20,000 nucleotides of DNA from Chrysomallon squamiferum (Eukaryota; Mollusca; Gastropoda; Neomphalida; Peltospiridae), in the NCBI GenBank assembly GCA_012295275.1, contig CM022669.1:15960172-15980171 (forward strand), in the 5' to 3' direction. A program made the translations under genes and the position numbers. Of the stretch, positions 1-10,850 are shown piece by piece; the first letter of the stretch is position 1, and each line of letters begins with the position of its first letter. The notes beneath the pieces are model-generated. The model was not told the origin of the DNA, searched no databases, and worked only from the letters and a program-made list of their open reading frames with translations.

Positions 1-267
1 AGGCTTATTAATGATTCACTCTGCTTTGCTTCGAGAGAAAATTAAATGGAGATATATTTGAAACCCAAACCCTTCCTTTAGTATTTTATTTATACTGCCA
101 AGAACAAAAGACGAACCTCAAAGTGGATGCTGTAATTTTAATTATTTATAACAGTTTTTCTTGTAATGTGAGTTGTACTGCCCATTACAAAAGACGAGAT
201 TCAAATCCAACATACTTATTATACGTATTTTGAAACTATTTTATTCATTTCGCCACTGCTGCTTTTT
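1..267. other. Unique AT-rich non-coding DNA
   Basis: No gene, RNA or mobile element recognised. Confidence 0.5.

Positions 268-296
<29 letters not shown>
268..296. repeat. (CATA)n microsatellite
   Basis: About six to seven tandem CATA units in otherwise unique AT-rich sequence. Confidence 0.9.
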
Positions 297-299
<3 letters not shown>

Positions 300-339
300 A
301 AGCAATACATCATATAATATGGACTTTTCTTCATTTTAA

Positions 340-430
340 AAGAGAGAAGAGAGGGACAGAGAAAAAGAGAGTATGAGAGACAGAGAGAAGAAGAGAGGAA
401 AAAAGAAGGAGACAGAGAGGTATGAGAAGG
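340..430. repeat. Imperfect purine-rich (GA/GGA/AAG) tract
   Basis: A run of almost only A and G with GAGA, GGGA and AAGAAG units; probably a degenerate older (GA)n array. It lies just upstream of two perfect (GA)n arrays. Confidence 0.75.
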
Positions 431-580
431 AAAGAATGAAAATTAAAACCTGTGATAGACAAACATGTAGTGATAAGCGATACGTGAAAGAATGAAATCA
501 ATAGCGTTTATGTTTAAGAGAGAAGGATAACTAAAATGAGTAGTGAGATCAAGAGACACAACAAGAAATCAACAGAGAGT

Positions 581-731
<151 letters not shown>

Positions 732-862
732 ATATATATGCATACATATTTTTTTCAGTTTATCATATAAGAGATATTATGTTCCTGATTTTATTTTTGT
801 TTTCTGGGTTGGGTTTTTTTTAGATCAAAAATGTCATTAGAAGGGTATTAAAGTTTAAAGTT

Positions 863-1740
<878 letters not shown>

Positions 1741-1979
1741 TTTTGTTGTTTTTTTAATTATTATTATTATTTTTTTTTTTTATTTGACATTCCCATAAAA
1801 ATGAAAAAATAAACTACGTCTTTTCTTAGGTACATTTTGCAAAAGGAAAAAGTCTGAAATGTGAGAAATCAAAATAGTAAGTGTTCAACATAGTAACAAC
1901 CGAGCTACTATCCATAGATAGATACAAAGATACTTAAAAATAAATGAGTAAATATATAATAGCAATAACAAAAATAACA

Positions 1980-1980
<1 letters not shown>

Positions 1981-2023
<43 letters not shown>

Positions 2024-2052
2024 AAAGAAGAAGAAGAAGCAGAAGAAGAAGA
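1981..2052. repeat. (TAA)13 followed by imperfect (GAA)n
   Basis: Perfect TAA units to 2020, then GAGAAAGAAGAAG-type units to about 2052. The Leu/Tyr-rich frames on the minus strand here are translated repeat. The flanks 1720-1790 and 2140-2200 are T-rich and (AATTA)-rich. Confidence 0.95.
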
Positions 2053-2397
2053 GTAAGATAATAATAACAATAATGACGTAGATGAATAATAATAAGAAAA
2101 ATACGGCAACGGTTATATTGATGATGATAATGATTTAAAAAAAAAACGCAATACATTAATAAATAAATAGATAAATTAATTAAATTAAATTAAAGAAAAA
2201 ATAGCTATTTTTTAACGAAGATGACACATCAGTTATAATGAGCTAAATAAAATTAAAGCTTTGTTTTTTTGTCTTGACATGAAGTTGAGCAAAAATCTAA
2301 TTACGACTTTTGTTTCCTTAGTGCTGGAGATCTTATTTCAATTTAATATATTCTTAATCTGTTAATGGTTCTCTTTCTTATATATATATAATATATA

Positions 2398-2806
2398 CAG
2401 TGGTACCTCGACTTCCGAGTGCCCAATTTACGAGTTTCTGGAGTTACGAGCAGTCGTCCTGTCTATTTTGCTTTGAGTTGCGAGCCAAAATCCAAGTTAC
2501 GAACTAGCTTCAGAAAAACCGCCGCTAGTTGGCGCAGCGAACAACACAACATCCCGCATTTTACTGGTAAGCTTCACGTCATTACCTCGCCGTGGAAGCA
2601 TTTCTGTTATGTTGTGGCCGAGTTTTGTGCAGTATTTTACCAAATTTCTATTTTTATGGCCATGGATCCTAAGAAAGTGAGTGCAAAGGACAGTGCTGAA
2701 AAAAAGAAGCCGATGATGTCTATTGAATTAAAGCTTGAATTCATAAAAATACATGAGCGAGGTGTGCATATAATCGACTTGGCTAGGCCAGTACGAGCGT
2801 AGTAGT
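2398..2806 (+). mobile_element. Truncated 5' end of a Tigger/pogo-type (Tc1-mariner superfamily) DNA transposon
   Basis: The element starts at CAGTGGTACCTCGACTTCCG, directly after a TA dinucleotide (2396-2397), as expected for TA target-site insertion. This terminus is of the type seen in Tigger elements. A subterminal array of five 9-bp motifs of the form A(G/T/C)TTACGAG follows at 2411, 2426, 2442, 2476 and 2495. Behind it comes a non-coding leader and then the transposase start. No matching right-hand terminal repeat was seen downstream, and recognisable sequence stops near 2806, so only the left ~0.4 kb remains. The unique-looking sequence after 2806 could be unrelated host DNA or diverged element. 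Confidence 0.85.
2662..2802 (+). pseudogene. Tigger-like transposase N-terminus, frameshifted and truncated
   Basis: Reading from the ATG at 2662 (another in-frame ATG lies at 2656) gives about 46 residues beginning MDPKKVSAKD, a lysine-rich head and then a segment (roughly residues 18-42) matching the start of the CENP-B/pogo N-terminal helix-turn-helix DNA-binding domain, with ELKLEFIKIHERG and the following IDLAR. After IDLAR the frame is lost, apparently by one extra C near 2788-2789: the +1 frame continues with QYERS, as expected in this family, before similarity ends. The stop is at 2800-2802. The second helix-turn-helix and the DDE catalytic domain are absent, so the copy cannot transpose by itself. 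Confidence 0.85.
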
Positions 2807-2939
2807 TTATTCACTATCGTTATAGAAATTAAAATAGGTCACCATACCAGATTTCTGATAAGAAAGCGAAATATAATCAGTAATATATATATTGTTGATA
2901 TTAAATATGTAAGTCTGTCTTGTCGATTGATATGTATGT

Positions 2940-2969
2940 ATAAGTGTGTGTGTTTGTGTGTGTGTGTGT

Positions 2970-3003
<34 letters not shown>
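2940..3003. repeat. Compound (GT)n(TC)n microsatellite
   Basis: GT units with one TTT interruption to about 2972, then about 15 TC units to 3002. Confidence 0.95.
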
Positions 3004-3005
<2 letters not shown>

Positions 3006-3078
3006 CTTTCTTTCTTTATTTTTGTTCATACACACTCATAATCAATTCTAATATTATATACGTGTTTCCCCCCAAAAA

Positions 3079-3079
<1 letters not shown>

Positions 3080-3154
<75 letters not shown>
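3080..3154. repeat. (TAA)25 microsatellite
   Basis: Perfect TAA array followed by AACAAACAAATAAATAA imperfect units up to about 3177. Confidence 0.97.
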
Positions 3155-3158
<4 letters not shown>

Positions 3159-3177
3159 CAAACAAATAAATAAATAA

Positions 3178-3640
3178 TCATTTTGGTTAGTCCACCAAAA
3201 GCTTAGAATTTTATCTTTTCGTGTTTGTGTATAAATGTTTTGTTGTATGAATACATTTATTTATGTCACGATGTAAAAACCTCAGCGCTATCATCCAGTG
3301 GTTTTCGACGAATTAAACATCTGCTGTTTCGTCTGGAATTGTATATTTCATTGTCTGTCAGTGATCAACAAGGGACAGACAGCAACAAATGTCTTATTGA
3401 TTTACGTAATTTTATTGAAACTGTATACACGTGTGTCTGAATGCATGAACCCTTTATGACTTTATGAAGGCGACATTGAATTTCTTGATTATGGTGAATT
3501 TGTTGGGTTTTTGTGTTTTTCTTTTGTTGTTGTTGTTTCTTATTTATTTTGTTTGTTTGTTGTTGTTGTTTGATTTGTTTTTTTATTGTTTGTTGTTAAT
3601 TTTTTTTCACACTTTACCATAATTCAGGCAATACTACTGC
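3178..3640. other. Unique DNA then T/G-rich (GTT/TTTG)n stretch
   Basis: 3178-3500 shows no convincing gene; a 71-codon open frame there lacks any recognisable domain. 3500-3610 is a degenerate (GTT)n/(TTTG)n run. Confidence 0.5.
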
Positions 3641-4180
3641 TACAACATCGACAACAAGTTCACTAATGTCCCTGTTTCTAATTGAATTACAGCTCCTACC
3701 ACTACTACCATCACAAATTGCAACCACCGCCTCCATCACCACCATCATCACCATCCCACAACCACCAACTCCATTATCACTATGACAACAACAATCACGA
3801 CGACAACAATAATCACCTCCATCAGCACCACCACCACAATCACTACCACTGTATTAGCACTACCAACGCAACAACCACCGCAATCACAACCACCTCCTGC
3901 ATCATACTCATCACTACTACTACTGCTATACCATAATCACCACCACCATTCAGCAACCACTACCACTACTACTGCTAATACTGCTGCTGTTACTACCACT
4001 AAAATCACTAGCTCCACAACAGTACTATTATTATACTTACTATTACTTCTGTTACTATCTCTGTTACTACAACCTTTCCTACTAGTGCAACTTTTGCTAC
4101 TCCCTGAGTTATTAAATGTTCATAACTGCAACAGCTGCTGCTACCATTACATCACCTTTTTTTTCTCACTAGCATTACTA
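3641..4180. repeat. Long degenerate A/C-rich triplet tract (ACC/ATC/ACT/ACA)n
   Basis: About 0.5 kb of imperfect trinucleotides with a C or A every third base and very little G on the plus strand up to about 3960, then ACT/TTA-like triplets to 4110. Read in frame it gives His- or Thr/Tyr/Leu-rich peptides that change character with the triplet, with no domain, so I treat the two open frames over it as translated repeat and not as a mucin-like gene. Confidence 0.8.
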
Positions 4181-4199
4181 ATAATCCGCCCAACCCATT

Positions 4200-5055
4200 A
4201 ACACCATTTGTCACCATCGCTGCAGTGATTCATAAACACGTGAAGCTCGAGTATTTGTGTTTGTGCGTAGGTAAAGAAATTGTTTCTTTATGACTTTCAC
4301 CTTTTTATTTATAGCTATTATAAAAATTAAAAAGTTCTGTTGTAGGAGATAGTGTTTGATTCACGAGCTTTTATTCGAAAGGATGCTGCGATGGTTTTGG
4401 ATATCTTTTTTTTTTTTATATTCCAATAGCCTCAAGATTGTTTTCTTTAATATCGATTAAAACGCCGCGGAAGTATTGTAAGAATTTGCTTGAGTTGCCG
4501 AGTTCTTTGGTCATTGGCCAGCGATCTGTTCACAGTGTCATTGGTTATTCTCAGCAGCCGACACCCTGGACGAGAGAGTTAAGAAGTTTCGCGACCAGAT
4601 TTCCAATACATCTTCAAGACAAAGGTTTCGAGACAAAGTGCCATGTGACAGTTGTCAGGTGCAGTGAAATTACATGGAGATTGCCATTAACTTTCTTCTT
4701 CAGTGATATTTCTATAACCAGCTCATTATGTGTTCATCAGCCGTCGTCATCAGTTTTGCTACAGTCATCAGATATGCTTCGAGTTCGTGAGGTTATATTT
4801 TTATATATTTTTTTAAATCGCTGCTTTAGCTTCTTTTATGAATAACTGAAAGGGACCGACTTAACGGGAATTCTGGAATTCAAAACTTGTTTTGATTTGC
4901 CTGTTTTGTTATTTTTTTTTTTTTTTTGTATCTTCCAGAGCTAGTTTGCTTTCAGATTTTAACGTAAGTATTTTCGAATATTATAACGGCGTTGCATACA
5001 TTTAATTAGTTAGTAAAATATACTTTACGTTTAATTCTTTATGAATTATTGATCA
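4200..5055. other. Unique AT-rich DNA, no recognised gene
   Basis: A 135-codon open frame (4438-4845, opening with TTG) is the longest non-repeat frame here. Its product has no recognisable motif and ends in a Phe/Tyr-rich tail from T-rich DNA, so it is probably chance. Confidence 0.45.
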
Positions 5056-5057
5056 AG

Positions 5058-5059
<2 letters not shown>

Positions 5060-5109
<50 letters not shown>
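5060..5109. repeat. (AAT)n microsatellite
   Basis: About 16 perfect AAT units. Confidence 0.97.
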
Positions 5110-5401
5110 TGTATGATTCTTCTTTTAAATTAAGATATGTGAAATACTATATAAGTTATTTTATGTAATTGAATTGACTAAAACAAAGAAGAAAGTATTG
5201 CAACAAGTTCTTAATGTCACCTGTTTTATGATTGTTGTTTACTGGTTTGATTTTCACTATAAAACCTAAAATCGAAATAGCACACAAAAACATAATTATA
5301 TATATGTCATGAGATGCAGTATGATAGAGACATCGCTTTATCTTTCTTTTTTTTCTGTTTTTTTAATATTTTCTTTATTTCTTTATTTCTTTTATTATTT
5401 A

Positions 5402-5403
<2 letters not shown>

Positions 5404-5444
<41 letters not shown>
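5404..5444. repeat. (ATT)n microsatellite
   Basis: About 13 ATT units inside a T-rich block (5340-5460). The minus-strand poly-Asn frame is translated repeat. Confidence 0.95.
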
Positions 5445-5533
5445 TACTTTTTTTCTAGTTTTAAATAAAGTGTGATATAAAAATAGCATCCACTGAATAT
5501 TGATGGTTACTGATACTTTTCACCTGTGTTTAA

Positions 5534-5592
5534 TGACGTCATATCGTAGGAAAATGTCACAGAGAGTTGCTTAGCATATCAAAATGACGTCA
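5534..5592. promoter_or_regulatory. Pair of perfect CRE palindromes (TGACGTCA)
   Basis: TGACGTCA occurs at 5534-5541 and again at 5585-5592, 51 bp apart start to start. This is the full 8-bp cAMP response element bound by CREB/ATF bZIP dimers. No promoter, TATA box at a fitting distance, or neighbouring exon was identified, so function as an enhancer is only a possibility. Confidence 0.4.
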
Positions 5593-5750
5593 CTATTAAA
5601 GTCATTATTGCTATCGGTGCATCCTCAGTAGTTTGTAATTTTACTTTATGCTTCGTTATTATAAAACTTTAAAGTGTGTATTCATTAGGAAATATACAAA
5701 ATGTATTTAGACTCATTAAACACATCATAAATATAATATTATTTTATACC

Positions 5751-5798
5751 ACTACTACTACTACTACTACTACTACAGATATATATATATATATATAT
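5751..5798. repeat. Compound (ACT)n(AT)n microsatellite
   Basis: Nine ACT units to about 5776, then about ten AT units. Confidence 0.95.
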
Positions 5799-5799
5799 T

Positions 5800-6600
5800 A
5801 ATACTAATATATTAAAAGGCAAAAGTTATTGTCACACACAAAAGACAGCTATAACTGTTACATGTATGACTGTTATTAGTGATGTCACTACATTAGTAGT
5901 ACTTCAGTTTTTTTTTACCTATATTCATATATGCACGCACGCGCACTCATAATCTGTGTGTGAGTGTATGTGCATACATGCATGCACTCATGCATACATT
6001 TGTAGGTAGCACACGCACAGAAAAAGTGAGAGAGCTAGTCTTTTATTTCTGTTTTGTACACATTTCTACCTACTTAAAAACAAAATTAAAAGGATTAGTC
6101 AAAATCCTTTTACAGACGACAAAACTAAGCTGTCTAATCCAACTTCAGACGGTGGGTAGGATATCTTATAAATATTTAAAATACTACATTTGTGAGAAAA
6201 AAAAAAAAAAAAAAATGAAGATTAAAATACATCATCTTCTGTACAAACCCTCGGAGAAAATTTGAAAAAAAAGCCAGAACAGCTATGATTGATTCGCTTT
6301 TGACCTGCAAATTCCGGATTAACACCGCGTCTATCAAAACGTACCAAGATTCTGAAAAATGAGCAACTGAAATACGCGTGGGACTACCACAAGACAAAGT
6401 TAATTTCAACTTGCAGTTGGTGAGATGAGGAAGATTAAATGTTATGGACTGCAGGTGCAGCGTGTCTGACTCGCTTTCAAAGAGTTCCTTGTCATCTAGG
6501 GATTACAGACATGCATTCCGTAACAAATACCTAAAGACAGTTACTTAGAAATGAACGTAATCGAGTACCGCTACGACCATCAGCAATGAATACATAATCT
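5800..6600. other. Unique AT-rich DNA with an A19 run
   Basis: No gene recognised. A homopolymeric A run lies at 6197-6215; nothing retroposon-like was seen upstream of it. Frames on either strand are short and featureless. Confidence 0.5.
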
Positions 6601-7463
6601 GTAATGCGGTTATGCCATCAATTTGTCTGATTGTCTCTCTCTGTCTTCATTATACCCCGATCCTCCTGGCTCATTTATTTCTTTTCTTTTCTTTCCTTTC
6701 GATTTTTTTTTTTTTTTTTTTTTTAAATTCCTTCTTTTTTGTCGCTTATTTCTTATTTCACGCTACTGAATGCCGGATTAAACTAGTAACAAGCGTAGCA
6801 GGTGCTAGGGGCCCCGAAATAAATATTTACAAGCTGTCTGGCGTTATCGTAATATATCCTGATCTGGCAATGTTGCTATTTAAAATGTCAGGGGAGTTGC
6901 ATTATTTTACTTCAGGTAACGTTACATCGAAGCGGATAAATCGGCTCAGATATTTCTTTCAAGTCATGCGGAGTTCTCTAAGCAAATTATTCTCGTAGGA
7001 ATTTTATTTACTCGCCATTTTTGTTGTGATAATTTTTTATTATTATTATTATTATTTACTTTTTTTATTTATTCATTTTTAATTTTAATTATTAAATTAT
7101 TTATTTATTTTATTTTATTAATTTTTTTTTTATTGTTCATATATCAAATAACAATTTTCAAACTTTAAAAACAAACAAATTGTTCTTTAACGTGAATTTG
7201 AACTCATTTTTTCAAAATTTAGCGCCCAATTATAATACACGCTTCAGATCCTGTAGCAAATCTCAATCCTCAACTCAGTTATTATTATTATTATTTTCTT
7301 TTTTCTTATGTTACTTTTTACATATAGCCACCTATCTTCCTAATCATTGTCTGCATTTATGTTCATTAGATAATATCTCTCTTTGTATCTCTCGCTCTAT
7401 TTTCCCTCTGTCTCTTTGCTTTTTTGTCAATCTGACTTTTTTTCTCACTGTTTGTGTGTTTGA
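6600..7463. other. Unique and T-rich DNA, no recognised gene
   Basis: Contains a T-run at about 6703-6724, a GGGGCCCC palindrome at 6808-6815 that stands out in AT-rich DNA, and ATT/ATTT-rich low-complexity sequence at 7030-7135. A 128-codon open frame (6612-6998) opens in Phe-rich translation of the T-run and shows no domain. Confidence 0.5.
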
Positions 7464-7479
7464 ATCTCTCTCTCTCTCA

Positions 7480-7546
<67 letters not shown>
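7464..7546. repeat. (CT)n microsatellite
   Basis: CT units with a short CAAC interruption at about 7478-7481; the main run is about 33 units. Confidence 0.97.
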
Positions 7547-7549
<3 letters not shown>

Positions 7550-8322
7550 ATATCTCTCACAGTTCGTTCATTGCAAATACGAATATTACATTATTATTAT
7601 TATTCTTATTATATGATACGTTCCAGTGAATTGTGATCAAGAAATTAAAATAAACAACTACTGTACTATAATCAAAAAAGGTCTTTCATCCAAAAAGCAC
7701 TGCGATATTACTAAAAACTTTAATAGAAGCCGTGAAGAACTTAATGAAAATCTAACAGATGCCTTTCATTTACTGCCAATATTATATAAAAAAGCTTCAC
7801 GGCAAATCCGTATCGTTTGGTAATTCACAGTAATTTGGGTGAATAGCAACCCGACTGAAGCACTCCGCGGTTATACTGCTTTAATCGCAGTATTTAAACT
7901 AGCTACAATTTCGTGAAATTACTCGACACAGTTTCGAGGCCGTCTGCATTGGTGAATACGGTTTGAAATTAGAAGGAAATTAGTTCCTGTAACAACAATT
8001 ATGTCTTCAGTTCCTTCTAAACTTTGAAACTGTCAAGTTTATGTTGATAGAACTACGCACTGCAATGCAAAACATTTAATATTTTTGATGGAAAAATAAA
8101 GACAATCTTCATGCACTACAACCAGTATATGTCCCAAAATATTTTTTGGTGAAATAGTTTTAGATTAATACATAGCTTAAGAAATGATGTGAGAGTGCAA
8201 TATTTTCTGAATATTACTATAACGGTATTTTGGGGATTCTCGTTTATTTTTCACACTTCTTTATCAGTTCTGGAAACCATCTTCTATTTATATATGTTTG
8301 TGTGTCTGTGAGTTTTGTCTAT

Positions 8323-8329
<7 letters not shown>
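7547..8329. other. Unique AT-rich DNA, no recognised gene
   Basis: A 65-codon open frame at 7626-7823 has mixed composition but no recognisable domain and no exon-like borders. Confidence 0.45.
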
Positions 8330-8420
<91 letters not shown>

Positions 8421-8484
8421 CTCCCTCTCTCCATACCTCCCTCCCTCCGTCCCTCCCTCCCTCTCTCTCCTCCCCCCCCTCCCT

Positions 8485-8566
<82 letters not shown>

Positions 8567-8583
8567 CTGTCTGTGTGTCTGTC
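8330..8583. repeat. (CT)n - C-rich core - (CT)n - (TG)n compound repeat
   Basis: A first (CT)n array (8330-8408), a C-rich core built of CCCT units with one C8 run (8420-8492), a second (CT)n array (8492-8561) and a short GT/CTGT tail. Every frame through it on both strands is open but is only translated repeat. Confidence 0.97.
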
Positions 8584-8727
8584 TAAGACATATTTTATTC
8601 TGTGCCAACAAATTGAACACCCTCCCACGATTACCATGAAATATCAGTTTTAAAGCTGCTATTCATTTTGATTGGTTTCACACAAAATAATTTAGCAATT
8701 ATATGGTTTCTGCCATCTCATAATCAG

Positions 8728-8898
8728 TCAGACGTCTTGTCATTATGTATCAAGACTCCATTACACGGCGAAGTGATAAGTTTTGTCACCGAAAGTGGAG
8801 TTCGTGTACAAAAGCAGGTTCAGTTTCTATCTCAAAGAGACGGACGATTACTCATAAAAGTACAAGACGAACGAAGTGAACAAATTAATATTTCATAA
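8728..8898 (+). CDS. Weak candidate terminal exon, unknown product
   Basis: An open frame of 56 codons starts immediately after a CAG (8725-8727) preceded by a moderately pyrimidine-rich stretch, and ends at TAA 8896-8898. The peptide starts SDVLSLCIKTPLHG and is of normal mixed composition (hydrophobic, charged and Gly residues), unlike the low-complexity frames around it. No ATG opens the frame. I do not recognise a family. It could be the last exon of an unseen upstream gene, a fragment of a transposon protein, or a chance open frame. No AATAAA was seen shortly downstream. Confidence 0.2.
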   Translation, partial: SDVLSLCIKTPLHGEVISFVTESGVRVQKQVQFLSQRDGRLLIKVQDERSEQINIS

Positions 8899-10783
8899 GT
8901 GTTCAGCACTATCTTCTTGAAATTACATCAGGAATTCTTCTGGATAAATGAAGCCGTCTAAGTAAGGATAGTATTTTTGTCTTCTTTAGCCGTTTCTTTT
9001 TTCTTTTTTTTTCTTTTATTTAACCAAGATTTCGCAAGTTTTTATATGTTCATCTATCCATCTACAGAATTATCCTATCATTAATTTGTCCATCCAAGAA
9101 CCAACGTTTTCATTCATCGTGCCTTTGCTGTACCATCCCTTCTTCTCTCCTTCCCTCCATCCCTCACTCCTTTCATCCATCTATCCGGATAACCTGATTC
9201 TTATAATCCATATCGTTTTATCTGTCTGTCCTTTAGTCCTTCCGTCCGTTTATTATTTCTGTCTTTAATCAGAAAAAAAGGTGTGTTTTATTTGTTTTTC
9301 TATCTCTCCATTTATCCGTGATTCACAAGCGCAAAATATTATTTTAAGAATAATAATAATAAATAAATTCTGTTCATTTATCTTTTCTCGGTTTCTTGAA
9401 AGAAAACAAACTTAACTGACACGCATGCGATATGCAACATCTGTTTTCCAGAGCCAGACAACTAGAGACACATCATCAGACTGTCGTTTTTCTTAAATCC
9501 GATGATGATGTCATACGGCAAAGAAAATGTTGTCACCGTTTTCTGTCTGACGTTTTATGACAGAAACCATTAATCGCTTAATGAGCGTGTTGTTCAGACG
9601 CAGGTCACAGAGGAAGAAACTGGACTCGAAATGAATCGAGTTTAAAAAGGAAACTAAAAGCAAGTCTAAATTACTCGAGAAAATAGTTGCGAGTAAAGTG
9701 TTTGATACGGTGTATATTGTCATCCCTTGTTGATGCTGTTTATAACAGCCTTGCGTAAGAGGGATTCATTCAAGATAAATGAAAGCACAAATTTGGTAAA
9801 AAGGATAAAAGAAAATAGTCATCTGAGAAAAGAGACAGAGAATAAAGTTAATGTCGTTGCAGACCCAGAATAAAGCAGGATGAAAAAATGGATGTTCAAA
9901 ACAGTGGGTCTTGTCTTTTTCATCTCGACATTTTCTCTTTTGTCTTATTTTATTTGTGTTTTTTCTGTTTCTTATTCTCTTAGTCTTTTGTTTTAAATTA
10001 TTTTTGGTTCATATTTGAAGTTTTTGCTGTCCGTATTCATTGTAACATTACACTTACTTAACAACAGTAATGAACTACGTCTTCGTGTGTTAGACATGTT
10101 CAGTTGTTTTTTTGCCTTTGATGTAACTCAGTCGATGTCCTGGAATCACAGACAATTGAAAACAGGATAATTAAAATAAATATCAGACGCAGGCCAAAAG
10201 TAGATAATCTTTGTATTGGTATGAACTTCTGTACGATCGGTTTCGGGGCGAGAATGGTAACCAGTGCTGCCCGCGGGAAACACTAAAGTCGTAAGAATTC
10301 ATCTTTATTTGCTTTGCAGATCAAAGAGAATTACTGACTTCGGAAATTTACGATTAATGAACAAAAGCGAAAAGCGCCATTCGCTTCACTGGTTAATCCC
10401 CTAAATCTTACAATTTCAAGTGTCTGGACTCTGTGGAGCAAGGATGAAATATAATTGCGGTACGGCCTATGTGATTTGATTGTGACTGTAATAAACTCAG
10501 CAAAATGATGAGGTTTATTTGGCGGTTAGACTCATGATGAATATTTGGAGGACATCACAGCGCGGAGATTATGTGCATAAATACCGAGGATGAAGTAAAA
10601 CATTTTATTAAATTACATATAGAACAAATTCCGCGAATGGTTAAAAACAACATACGTTAGACGTCTTGCAGGAAATTATGTCTGCTTTTGAATGTTTTTA
10701 TTTGGGTTTTGAATTCTTGCCATTTAGCAGCTGAAAAAAAAGCTGAATTGAGACATAAAGTTGGCTTAATGGCTGGCATATTC

Positions 10784-10788
<5 letters not shown>
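8899..10788. other. Long unique-looking stretch without recognised gene
   Basis: 9040-9260 is a degenerate (ATCC/TCCA/CTGT)n tract, an old tetranucleotide array. 9900-10010 is T-rich. The rest is unique AT-rich DNA with only short, featureless frames on both strands and no recognised RNA gene or transposon. Confidence 0.5.
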
Positions 10789-10820
<32 letters not shown>

Positions 10821-10850
10821 GTTGTGTTCGTGCGCGTGTGTGTGTGTGCT
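10789..10850. repeat. Imperfect (TG)n microsatellite
   Basis: About 14 perfect TG units, then TTTGG and CGTGCGCG interruptions, then further GT units. Confidence 0.95.

Noticed and set aside
3682-4201. Thr/His/Tyr-rich proteins
   Set aside because: Composition follows the local triplet and shifts with it; no signal peptide, start context or domain. Kept only as a finding.
4438-4845. 135-codon open frame as a gene
   Set aside because: Opens with TTG, has no recognisable motif, and its tail is translated T-rich DNA.
6197-6215. Poly-A tail of a processed pseudogene or retroposon
   Set aside because: No coding or SINE/LINE sequence recognised upstream and no target-site duplication seen.
6808-6815. 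GGGGCCCC palindrome as a transposon or regulatory mark
   Set aside because: A single 8-bp palindrome with no matching partner or element border nearby.
6612-6998. 128-codon open frame as a membrane protein
   Set aside because: The hydrophobic start is Phe-rich translation of a poly-T run; the rest shows no homology I recognise.
7180-7636. Open frames rich in Ser/Leu
   Set aside because: Dominated by the (CT)n array at 7464-7546.
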